This document shows, piece by piece, positions 25,628-33,607 of a stretch of 64,000 bases of DNA. A program made the position numbers and the translations under genes. The stretch lies in NCBI RefSeq assembly GCF_008693005.1, contig NZ_VXKE01000014.1, forward strand, positions 114,122-178,121, in the 5' to 3' direction. Source of the stretch: Helicobacter canis. Lineage in GTDB: Bacteria; Campylobacterota; Campylobacteria; Campylobacterales; Helicobacteraceae. Position 1 is the first letter of the stretch, and each line of letters opens with the position of its first letter. Under the pieces are notes generated by a model. It was not told where the DNA came from. It made no database searches and was given only the letters and a program-made list of their open reading frames with translations.

Positions 25628-25633
25628 ATTATA
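25628..25633 (-). promoter_or_regulatory. -10 box (TATAAT on minus strand) for feoB
   Basis: TATAAT on the minus strand, 65 bases before the feoB ATG. The stretch between it and the gene is very AT-rich and contains the palindrome AATCTAAGATT at 25613-25623, a possible operator. Confidence 0.4.
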
Positions 25634-25739
25634 ACTTATAAAGTGTAAATTGCTTGAGCGATAATCTCTCTAAAGATAATCTCTGTGGGTGCTGCTAGTT
25701 TAGGGCTATCTATCTTGCTTGATTTTAAGCTTCACGCAT

Positions 25740-25745
25740 TACAAT
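25740..25745 (+). promoter_or_regulatory. -10 box (TACAAT) for ilvA
   Basis: TACAAT 46 bases before the ilvA start, in the 228-base divergent region shared with feoB. No leader peptide or attenuator hairpin is apparent. Confidence 0.35.
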
Positions 25746-25791
25746 AACACCAGAATCCAAAGCCTTACAATCCAGCTATAAAGAGTCCAAA

Positions 25792-27000
25792 ATGCTAGCA
25801 TTACAAGCCTTGCAGCAGGCGCAAGATCGGCTTGCGCCAATCATTGAGTATATCCCGCTCTCTCTTGCTCCTAAGCTTTCTTCACGCTTTGGCGCGCATA
25901 TTTATTTGAAAAAGGAAAATCTCCAGCGCACAGGGGCGTTCAAAATCCGCGGCGCGTTTAATAAAATCGCTTCTATGAGCGAAGATGAAAGGGCAAGGGG
26001 TGTGATCGCCGCTAGTGCGGGGAATCACGCGCAAGGCGTGGCTTACTCTGCTAGGCATTTCGCTATCCCTGCTGTAATTGTGATGCCAGAATCTACCCCC
26101 TTGCTCAAAGTCCAAGCCACTAGAGAGCTAGGCGCGGAAGTGGTGCTACAAGGGAATAACTATGATGAGTCGTATGCTAAAGCGTGTGAAATAGCGCAAG
26201 ATAGGGGCTTAAGCTTTATCCACCCTTTTGCAGATGAAGCTGTTATGGCAGGGCAGGGGACTATCGCGCTTGAGATGATTGCTGAAAGGGAGCTAGATAT
26301 TGTGCTTGTGCCTATTGGTGGGGGCGGGCTTATAGGCGGGATCGCTTCAGCTTATCATCACTTAAGCCCGCGCACCAAGATCATTGGCATAACAGCTAAG
26401 GGCGCGCCAGCTATGAGAGAGAGCTTTATCCATAAGCACATACGCAATGCAGAATCTGTGCGCACCATTGCTGATGGGATTGCTGTGCGCGATGTGAATG
26501 CGCTAAATTTCTCCTATGTGGAGTCATTGGTGAGCGATATTATCGAAGTTGATGATGAAGAGATTGCTTCAGCGATTTTGTATCTGCTAGAAAACCAAAA
26601 GCTTGTGGTAGAAGGAGCTGGGGCTGTGGGCGTAGCAGCTCTCTTGCATAACAAGATTGCTTTAAATGCGAATGATCGCGTGGGCGTGGTGCTAAGTGGA
26701 GGAAATATCGATGTAACAATGCTTAATTTGATTATCCAAAAAGGCTTAATTAAAACAATGCGCAAATTCCAATTTCAAGTGCTGCTTGTCGATAAGCCCG
26801 GAGCACTGCAAGCTTTGAGCAATATTTTTGTCCAAGCGGGGGCAAATATCGTGCAAATTGATTATGACAGGACTAGCACCAATCTCGCCTATGGCGATGC
26901 GTATGTGATTATTTCACTTGAGATTAAGGGGCAGGAGCATAAGCAGATGATTTGTGATCGCTTGCGTGCAAATGGCTATGATTTTACAGAGATTCTCTAA
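25792..27000 (+). CDS. ilvA: Threonine ammonia-lyase (biosynthetic threonine deaminase)
   Basis: The pyridoxal phosphate lysine is K51 in RTGAFKIRGAFNKI. The phosphate-binding loop is SAGNHAQGVAY and the glycine-rich loop is VPIGGGGLIGG. Residues from about 325 form one ACT-like regulatory domain (QVLLVDKPGALQALSNIF). The enzyme turns threonine into 2-oxobutanoate, the first step to isoleucine. The single short regulatory domain fits the roughly 400-residue form rather than the longer E. coli enzyme. The gene is divergent from feoB, and its end overlaps the start of the following membrane protein gene. H. pylori lacks isoleucine synthesis, so this marks a different lineage. Confidence 0.92.
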   Translation: MLALQALQQAQDRLAPIIEYIPLSLAPKLSSRFGAHIYLKKENLQRTGAFKIRGAFNKIASMSEDERARGVIAASAGNHAQGVAYSARHFAIPAVIVMPESTPLLKVQATRELGAEVVLQGNNYDESYAKACEIAQDRGLSFIHPFADEAVMAGQGTIALEMIAERELDIVLVPIGGGGLIGGIASAYHHLSPRTKIIGITAKGAPAMRESFIHKHIRNAESVRTIADGIAVRDVNALNFSYVESLVSDIIEVDDEEIASAILYLLENQKLVVEGAGAVGVAALLHNKIALNANDRVGVVLSGGNIDVTMLNLIIQKGLIKTMRKFQFQVLLVDKPGALQALSNIFVQAGANIVQIDYDRTSTNLAYGDAYVIISLEIKGQEHKQMICDRLRANGYDFTEIL

Positions 27001-28282
27001 AGCGCAGGAGTTTTTCGCGCGCTCTATCTTGTTGGCGCGCTTGTGGCTACACAAGCGATCGCTTCCTAAAGGGCGCAAATATGATGTCGTAGATGTTGGG
27101 TTTTTGGGGATTTTGCTTGGGAGCGTTGTGCTCTTAGTGTGTATGGTGGGGGAGATTTCTATTAGCTACAAGGAGCTTATTAAGCTGCATAGTAGCGAGT
27201 CGTGGCTATTTGCGTGGCTAAGGGTGTGTTTAGAGATTTTTGGCAGCAATGATTATGCCCTGCGCTCTAGCTTGATTGCTGTGCATATCTGCAATATGTG
27301 GCTTATGTATATGATAGGTAGAATCTACTTGCGCAAAAAGCGCGATAGTCTCTTCCTAGTGCTGCTATACGCGCTTTTGCCCGGTGTGAATCTATCAGCC
27401 TTACTGCTCTATGAGAGCGGGTTTATCATTTTTGTTTTGCTGGTGATTTGCTTTATCCAGCTGCGATTTAAGAGAGTGCCTTATGTGCTTATCTGTTTGG
27501 CTGGTATGCTGGATTTAGTGTTTTGCGTGCTATTTATCGCGCTTGGAATCTATGCGATTTTACACAGGAAGAGCAAGGTGCTTGTGGTGGCACTTGTTGG
27601 GTTTGGGGGTAATATGTTTTTGCACTCTGGCTCTATTGCTGGCGTGCCTGAAGCCTACTCCCTTGATGTGTTGGGGGCATTTGCTATGCTTTTTTCCCCA
27701 TTGTTATTTTTGTATTACATCTACACGCTATATGCGGCTATTGCTAGGCATAAAGACTACTCCCTAATGGTGCTAATAAGTGTAAGCGGGCTTATCTTTA
27801 GCTTGCTTTTATCTCTGCGCCAAGAAATTGACATCGCCAAATTTGCGCCTTTGTGTGTCGTGGGGCTGCCTGTTTTGGTGTATGGATTCTACAATGATAT
27901 GCGCGTGCGCTTGAAGATATATCGCACGCGATTTAAGGTGCGTATGGGGCTAGTCTTTTTGGTGCTGTGTGTTGAGAGCTTTTGTCTCTTTGGTAATAAG
28001 CTTACCTATCTCTTTAGTGAGCAGGCAAATTTCGCGCGTAATTATTACATTGCAAAAGATGTGGCAAGTGCGCTAAAAAGCCGTGGCATAGAGAATCTAA
28101 AAGTGCAAAATAGTGTGCTTGCTTTACGGCTTGGATTCTATGGGATTTTGGCAGGCAATACGGCGTGTTTGTATGAAGAATCCACCCCCATAACCCAAAA
28201 GAGCGAGATGATAGAGATTGTGTATGTAGGTAGGGTTGTGGCTAGGTATAAGCTTGTGAGAAGCAATGCGTGCCGCATTTAG
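26972..28282 (+). CDS. Polytopic membrane protein, possible GT-C type glycosyltransferase
   Basis: I do not recognise this gene with certainty. It encodes about 436 residues with roughly ten predicted membrane helices. A short basic N-terminus leads into GFLGILLGSVVLLVCMVG, then the loop ISYKELIKLHSSESWLFAWL. The layout of one long first loop followed by many helices and a small soluble C-terminus resembles ArnT/PMT-type (GT-C) sugar transferases, and DYALRSSLIAVHICNMWLMY is similar to those families. The start is uncertain: ATG codons at 26972 and 26978 and a GTG at 26954 are all inside ilvA and none has a good ribosome site. Translational coupling to ilvA is possible. Confidence 0.6.
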   Translation: MAMILQRFSKAQEFFARSILLARLWLHKRSLPKGRKYDVVDVGFLGILLGSVVLLVCMVGEISISYKELIKLHSSESWLFAWLRVCLEIFGSNDYALRSSLIAVHICNMWLMYMIGRIYLRKKRDSLFLVLLYALLPGVNLSALLLYESGFIIFVLLVICFIQLRFKRVPYVLICLAGMLDLVFCVLFIALGIYAILHRKSKVLVVALVGFGGNMFLHSGSIAGVPEAYSLDVLGAFAMLFSPLLFLYYIYTLYAAIARHKDYSLMVLISVSGLIFSLLLSLRQEIDIAKFAPLCVVGLPVLVYGFYNDMRVRLKIYRTRFKVRMGLVFLVLCVESFCLFGNKLTYLFSEQANFARNYYIAKDVASALKSRGIENLKVQNSVLALRLGFYGILAGNTACLYEESTPITQKSEMIEIVYVGRVVARYKLVRSNACRI

Positions 28283-28964
28283 TGCGCTTGAGCTAGTTAT
28301 TGCCATTGCGATTTTAGGCGTGTTTATAAGCTTTGCTATGCCAAGTAGTGCGCATACGCTACACCAAGCTGCGCAAATCACACTTGCTTATATCCGCTAC
28401 ACTCAGCACTTAGCCTTAAATGACTCGCTAGTGTTTCTCACCCCCAAGCAAACCACCTCCCTAACAAGCTTGCACCCTTCCATTGACCCACACAAGCTTT
28501 TAGATTCTAGTAAAAACTTCTGGCAAATCCAATTCCACCAAAGTGGAATCTACACGCTAAATAGTTTTAGCGTATTTTTTGACACGCCACGATTTTCGCC
28601 CACAACAGACAGAGATAATCAGCCCCAGCCCGGCGATCTCATCGCCATAAATGGGAAAAATAAACGCTGCCTATCAGGGTATAGCAATGTCAATATCTCC
28701 ATAGAGTGCCGCAATAATAGCGAGATCCTCGTACGCTTGTATGAGAGCTTCGGGGTAGAATCTATCAGCTTAAGCACAGAGCCAGCTTGTCAAGAGCTAT
28801 GGACATTTCGCGTGGGGTTTGACCGATTTGGCAAGCCCTTTTGTGCTAAAAATGCCAGAGCCCTGCAAGCCCCTATGCAAATCACACTTAAAAAAGGTGC
28901 GCATACAAAGCATATTTGTATCTTGCCCCATAGCGGCTATGCCTATATCGCGCCTAGGTGCTAG
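28266..28964 (+). CDS. Type IV pilin-like / type II pseudopilin protein
   Basis: The N-terminus MRAAFSALELVIAIAILGVF is a classic prepilin signal. The leader is four residues (MRAA), Phe is at +1 and Glu at +5, and a hydrophobic helix follows. The remaining 200 residues form a globular GspH/FimT-like part with four cysteines. Such pseudopilins build short pseudopili for type II secretion or DNA uptake. No peptidase, ATPase or secretin genes are next to it here, so they must be elsewhere. The ATG overlaps the end of the preceding membrane protein gene by 17 bases. Its link to transformation would be worth testing given the repeated heptamer. Confidence 0.7.
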   Translation: MRAAFSALELVIAIAILGVFISFAMPSSAHTLHQAAQITLAYIRYTQHLALNDSLVFLTPKQTTSLTSLHPSIDPHKLLDSSKNFWQIQFHQSGIYTLNSFSVFFDTPRFSPTTDRDNQPQPGDLIAINGKNKRCLSGYSNVNISIECRNNSEILVRLYESFGVESISLSTEPACQELWTFRVGFDRFGKPFCAKNARALQAPMQITLKKGAHTKHICILPHSGYAYIAPRC

Positions 28965-28975
28965 AGGAGTTTTGC

Positions 28976-28981
28976 TATAAT
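28976..28981 (+). promoter_or_regulatory. -10 box (TATAAT) for mscS
   Basis: A perfect TATAAT preceded by TTTGC, 30 bases before the GTG start at 29011, in the short gap after the pseudopilin gene. Confidence 0.5.
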
Positions 28982-29010
28982 GCACGCTAATTTGACCCCA
29001 AAGGCAGAGT

Positions 29011-30606
29011 GTGCTTACTAGCAAGATACGACAAATCCTACCGATACTATGGTGTTTGCTTGTGGGATTCTCCTATGCTACGCTACCACAAGAGAGCTCC
29101 CTAAAGCACAAAGACCCTGCTACAATGTCGCTTAAAGAGCTGCAAGATGAGCTAGTTTCTATCAATACCACTTTGACAAAAAGCAACAACCCTTGGCTTA
29201 AACGCTATACAGACTATGCCAACTACAATCGCATAATGCGCCAAATGCACACACTTCAAGATGAGATTTTGCATATCAATGCCCACGACATTAGCGCGCT
29301 TAATGAAAAGCGTCTAGCCATAGAGACCCTAGAGCGGCAGCTTGATTTACTAAAGGACGCTAAAAGCGATCCTTTTAGAGATCTAATCCAAAAGCCAGAG
29401 ATAAGCGAAGTGCCCGCTATCACCAATCCTTTTGCCATCATTGGTGGGCTATCTTTCATCAATAATTTGCAAAATACAAAAGCCACATTCGCGAGCAATA
29501 AAGAGAGCTTAGAAATCGTGCTAGCACTCATTGAGCGTAAATACAGCTTGCTTGAGCAGCTAAACAGGATTGATAAGTCCAAAGTCCAAAAAGAGCTGAC
29601 CCTTGTGCAAGCAGAGCTACTAGAATTTCAAAGTGCTTATAACATCATCTCCACAAGCATTGATATTTATAATAAACGCTATGATGAAGTCTATACCCTA
29701 CTATCACACCAAATACAAAAGCAAACTTTCAAGCTTATGTATATCGCTCTAGCCATTCTTATTAGCATAGGGCTAGCTTTGGGGCTTAAGCTTCTCATTA
29801 AGCGATATATCACTGATAACGAGCGCACCTACACGGCAAATAAAATTATCAATTTTTTTAATATCACCATTATCGTGCTTATTTTACTTTTTGCTTATTT
29901 GGAGAATGTAACTTATCTTGTCGCGGTGCTGGGCTTTGCTTCTGCTGGGCTTGCCATTGCGATGAAAGATTTATTTATGAGTGTTTTGGGGTGGTTTGTG
30001 ATTGTCATTGGGGGGAGTGTGCATGTAGGTGATAGAGTGCGCGTGGAGAAAGATGGCAGTATCTATGTGGGTGATGTGCTAGATATTTCTATGCTGCGCA
30101 TTACAATGTATGAAGATGTAACCCTAACTAGCGTTGCGACCAATCGCCGTGCTGGGCGCATTGTCTTTATCCCCAATAACTTTGTCTTTACGATGATGAT
30201 TGCCAACTATACGCATAATGGTATGCAAACAGTGTGGGACGGGATAGATTTTTGCATAACTTTTGATTCTAATCATCAAAAAGCTCTGCAAATCGCCCTT
30301 GATATTACAGCCAAGCATTCTAAGTCCTACACCCAGCTCACCAAAAGCCGCCTACGAAAAATGCGCGATCGCTACTCGCTTAAGCACGCTAATGTCGATC
30401 CTAGGGTGTATAGCTTCATCGCGCCAAATGGCATTACCATCTCTGTGTGGTATCAAACAAACGCCTATGCCACGCTAACATTGCGCAGCCAAATATCGCT
30501 AGAGATTACACAAGCCCTTTTGCAAGAGCCAGATATTTTCATCGCCTATGAGACGACAAAATTTGTCCAAACGCCTTATGATGGCTTTGGCGATAAATCC
30601 CACTAA
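29011..30606 (+). CDS. mscS: Mechanosensitive ion channel of the MscS family
   Basis: The protein has 531 residues from a GTG start with an AAGG site. A signal peptide (to about residue 24) and a long periplasmic coiled-coil region (residues 35-215, rich in Leu, Lys and Glu) precede the membrane helices. The pore helix and MscS core are VLGFASAGLAIAMKDLFMS, then GGSVHVGDRVRVEKDGSIYVGDVLDIS. The channel opens under membrane tension to release solutes on osmotic downshift. It is much longer than E. coli MscS, as in other Helicobacter homologues. It is followed 12 bases later by mtaB and then the ftsH-like gene, the order I recall as HP0284-HP0286. Confidence 0.9.
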   Translation: MLTSKIRQILPILWCLLVGFSYATLPQESSLKHKDPATMSLKELQDELVSINTTLTKSNNPWLKRYTDYANYNRIMRQMHTLQDEILHINAHDISALNEKRLAIETLERQLDLLKDAKSDPFRDLIQKPEISEVPAITNPFAIIGGLSFINNLQNTKATFASNKESLEIVLALIERKYSLLEQLNRIDKSKVQKELTLVQAELLEFQSAYNIISTSIDIYNKRYDEVYTLLSHQIQKQTFKLMYIALAILISIGLALGLKLLIKRYITDNERTYTANKIINFFNITIIVLILLFAYLENVTYLVAVLGFASAGLAIAMKDLFMSVLGWFVIVIGGSVHVGDRVRVEKDGSIYVGDVLDISMLRITMYEDVTLTSVATNRRAGRIVFIPNNFVFTMMIANYTHNGMQTVWDGIDFCITFDSNHQKALQIALDITAKHSKSYTQLTKSRLRKMRDRYSLKHANVDPRVYSFIAPNGITISVWYQTNAYATLTLRSQISLEITQALLQEPDIFIAYETTKFVQTPYDGFGDKSH

Positions 30607-30618
30607 GAAAGCACTATT

Positions 30619-31893
30619 ATGAAAGAGATAAAACAAGAAAAACCAAAAGTGTTTTTCAAAACTTTTGGCTGTCGCACCAATCTCTATGACACGCAGATTA
30701 TGCGTGAGAATCTGGGGGAGTTTGAACATACTTTGGAAGAAGAGTGCGCGCAGGTGGTGGTGATAAACTCCTGCACGGTAACAAATGGCGCGGATTCTGG
30801 TGTGCGCAGCTATGTAAGAAAAGCAAGAGATATGGGCAAGTCTGTGGTGTTTGCAGGCTGTGGGGTAAAGACACAGGGCAGGGCGTTGTTTGATAAAGGC
30901 TTGGTTGATGGTGTGCTAGGGCATAGCCATAAAGAGTCAATAGCGCACGCCTTAGACAAGCTAGCACAAGGGGAGAAGTTCTTTTATGAAGATAGTTTAG
31001 AGCATTTAGATTCTACTATTGTGAGTGAGTTTGTGGGCAAATCACGCGCTTTTATCAAAATCCAAGAGGGCTGTGATTTTGCGTGTAGCTACTGCATTAT
31101 CCCCTCTGTGCGTGGTAAATCGCGCTCCTTGCCATTAGGGCAGATTGTAAGGCAGGTGCAAGTGCTTGTAGATTCTGGTGTGCAAGAAGTCGTGCTTACA
31201 GGCACAAATGTCGGGAGCTATGGGCGAGATAGCAATGGCTCTTTATCAAAGCTTTTGCGCGCATTGTTTGCGCTAGATAGTTTAAAGCGCGTGCGTATCG
31301 GCAGCCTTGAGCCAAGCCAAATTGATGAAGAGTTTTGCGATCTATTAGCTCACCCAAAGCTAGAGCGGCATTTGCATATCGCCTTGCAGCACTCTCATAA
31401 TGCAATGCTAAAACTAATGAATCGCGCTAATCGCTTTGAGAGCGACTATGAGCTACTACACAAGATCGCAGCTCTAGGCTATGCCATTGGCACAGATTAT
31501 ATTGTAGGGCATCCGGGTGAGAGCGAGGAGATATGGGAGCAGGCGTTTAGCAATGTGCGCACACTTCCGCTCACGCATATCCACCCTTTTGTGTATTCTG
31601 TGCGCTCTGGGACGGCTTCTGCTAGTATGAGCGATCGTGTCAATGGCACGCTGGCTAAAGAGCGACTCCATAGTCTGAATACGCATATACAAGAGACAAA
31701 TCGCGCTTTCCGTCAAAAAAGAATGGCGCAAGATAAGCCCCTGCAAGTGCTTATTGAGAAACAATTAGGCGATGTGTATGTCGGGCTTGATGAGCATTTT
31801 AATAAAATTTTTATAGAATCTAAGCAGGAATTAGGGCAGTGGGTAGAGATTGCCGAGTATGAGATTAAGGAGCATAACTATGCCAAAATCTAA
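30619..31893 (+). CDS. mtaB: tRNA methylthiotransferase MtaB-like (radical SAM)
   Basis: The 424 residues have the UPF0004 N-terminal domain with cluster cysteines in FKTFGCRTN, INSCTVT and AGCGVKTQG. The radical SAM motif CDFACSYC lies near residues 152-159, followed by TGTNVGSYGRD. The TRAM domain is probably the short C-terminal segment (LIEKQLGDVYVGLDEHFNKIFIE). FGCRTN and the spacing fit MtaB, which thiomethylates t6A37 in tRNA, better than MiaB (FGCQMN). An alternative is another member of the same family. The gene lies 12 bases after mscS, and its final codons overlap the start of the ftsH-like gene. Confidence 0.85.
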   Translation: MKEIKQEKPKVFFKTFGCRTNLYDTQIMRENLGEFEHTLEEECAQVVVINSCTVTNGADSGVRSYVRKARDMGKSVVFAGCGVKTQGRALFDKGLVDGVLGHSHKESIAHALDKLAQGEKFFYEDSLEHLDSTIVSEFVGKSRAFIKIQEGCDFACSYCIIPSVRGKSRSLPLGQIVRQVQVLVDSGVQEVVLTGTNVGSYGRDSNGSLSKLLRALFALDSLKRVRIGSLEPSQIDEEFCDLLAHPKLERHLHIALQHSHNAMLKLMNRANRFESDYELLHKIAALGYAIGTDYIVGHPGESEEIWEQAFSNVRTLPLTHIHPFVYSVRSGTASASMSDRVNGTLAKERLHSLNTHIQETNRAFRQKRMAQDKPLQVLIEKQLGDVYVGLDEHFNKIFIESKQELGQWVEIAEYEIKEHNYAKI

Positions 31894-33607
31894 GCATCTT
31901 TTGGTGGTTGTCGTAGGTGTGGTGGTGTTTTTACTCCTACTCCTAGTGCTGGTGCTAAAGGATAATGCCAAGGTCATTTCAGCTGCTGCGCTAGAAAATG
32001 CCCTGCAAAAAAACTTCATCATAAAGCTTTGGGAGAAAGATGAGTATCTCTACGCTCAAGCTAAAGATACACAGGTGTATAAGATTCTACGCTCCCAAGT
32101 AAATCCTACTATCATCAAAGCTATGCCCATAGATAGAGCAAGCACAAAGTGGCTCGCGTATGGGATCGCTACTTTGCTTATGCTAGTTATTGCTGCTGTG
32201 GTAGTGGCTTTGGTGCAAGCGCGCAAATCACGCCTAAATATCACGCCAATCAATGCCACTGCGCTTAGAGACTCACTAGAATCCACCATCGTGCCACTGC
32301 ACTCTAGTATGCGTTTTAGTGATGTGGCGGGCATTGATGAGGTCAAAGCGGAGCTGCTAGAGATTGTGGATTTTCTCAAATATCCGCAAAAATACCAGCG
32401 ATTTGGCGTTAATCTCCCTAAAGGCGTGCTGCTTAGTGGCGTGCCCGGCGTGGGCAAGACACTTCTAGCCAAAGCCCTTGCGGGGGAGAGTGGCGTGCCA
32501 TTTTTCTACCAAAGTGGCTCTAGCTTTGTTGAAATGTATGTGGGTGTGGGTGCAAGAAGAGTGCGCGAGCTTTTTAGCAGGGCGAAGGCTAGTGCGCCTT
32601 GCATTATCTTCATCGATGAAATTGACGCAATCGGCAAAGCACGCAAAGAGGGCAGCAACAATAGCGAGCGAGAATCTACTCTCAATCAACTGCTTGTAGA
32701 AATGGATGGCTTTAGCGATAATAGTGGCGTGGTCGTGCTTGCAGCGACCAACCATATCGATGCGCTTGATCCTGCGCTTTTGCGTAGTGGGCGATTTGAC
32801 AGGAAACTTTTCATCGAGCTACCTAATAAGCAAGAAAGAGAGCAGATTCTATCAATGTATCTTGCCAGCAAGCCCAATACCCTAGCCCAAGCAATCCCCC
32901 AAATCGCCAGTGAGACTTCAGGCTTTAGTGGCGCAAGTCTTGCAAGTCTTGTCAATGAAGCAGCACTTAATGCTATCCGCAACCAATCTCCCACAATCTC
33001 TAAACGCGACTTTGATGAAGTATATAGCAAAATCCACAGCGGGCTAAAACGGCTGCCCCTGCTAGAATCTAGCTTGCGTGATGTGTATGCGATCTATCAT
33101 TCAAGCAAACTACTCTACGCGTTGCATAATGGACTAATTGTGCAAAAGGCGACATTGTTTGAGACACTTCTTGCCCAATCTCTAGCCCACACGCTAAGCC
33201 ATAGTGAGCTGCTGAAGCGAGTTGGATTCTACCTTGTGGGCGATAGGGCTGCGCGTGTGGTGTTTAAGGATAGCTTTGGGGTGTTTGGGGAGGATTATCA
33301 AAGGGCGCGCAAGCTCGTTGAAGATGGGCAAAAGCTTGGGCTAGTTAGCGCGCAGGAGAATCTCCCTAGTGCGCTTGTCTTCTCTAGCTCTAGTAGTGGG
33401 ATTGAAGCGATAGATTCTCTTGCAGGCTTTTTCTTAAGCCATAAGGAGGCGATTTTCACCATAGCAGCAGTGCTACTACAAGAAGAGCGACTTGAGATAG
33501 AAGAGGGGCTTGAGAGTGGGCAAGATTCTATCTCAAGCTTTATGCACCACTACGCAAAAAGGGCTGAAAGCTCGATTCTAGCGCGCTTACAGGGCTACTT
33601 GATATAG
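31880..33607 (+). CDS. FtsH-family AAA+ protein with a degenerate peptidase domain
   Basis: The ATG at 31880, with AAGGAG upstream, gives 575 residues. Two membrane helices (about 7-26 and 95-115) flank a short periplasmic domain. The AAA core is clear: Walker A in LSGVPGVGKTLLAKAL (near 186), Walker B in CIIFIDEIDAIG, and the second region ALLRSGRFDR. In the peptidase part the zinc motif HExxH is replaced by YHSSKL, and the later conserved acidic ligand is not evident. It is therefore probably not a protease, but an unfoldase or scaffold beside a true FtsH elsewhere. H. pylori HP0286 appears to be the orthologue. The last 13 bases overlap the convergent mrdA gene. Confidence 0.85.
   Translation: MPKSKHLLVVVVGVVVFLLLLLVLVLKDNAKVISAAALENALQKNFIIKLWEKDEYLYAQAKDTQVYKILRSQVNPTIIKAMPIDRASTKWLAYGIATLLMLVIAAVVVALVQARKSRLNITPINATALRDSLESTIVPLHSSMRFSDVAGIDEVKAELLEIVDFLKYPQKYQRFGVNLPKGVLLSGVPGVGKTLLAKALAGESGVPFFYQSGSSFVEMYVGVGARRVRELFSRAKASAPCIIFIDEIDAIGKARKEGSNNSERESTLNQLLVEMDGFSDNSGVVVLAATNHIDALDPALLRSGRFDRKLFIELPNKQEREQILSMYLASKPNTLAQAIPQIASETSGFSGASLASLVNEAALNAIRNQSPTISKRDFDEVYSKIHSGLKRLPLLESSLRDVYAIYHSSKLLYALHNGLIVQKATLFETLLAQSLAHTLSHSELLKRVGFYLVGDRAARVVFKDSFGVFGEDYQRARKLVEDGQKLGLVSAQENLPSALVFSSSSSGIEAIDSLAGFFLSHKEAIFTIAAVLLQEERLEIEEGLESGQDSISSFMHHYAKRAESSILARLQGYLI

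Noticed and set aside
25564..25791. Fur box before feoB
   Set aside because: AT-rich and partly symmetrical, but I cannot find the TAATAAT-N-ATTATTA pattern well enough to call it.
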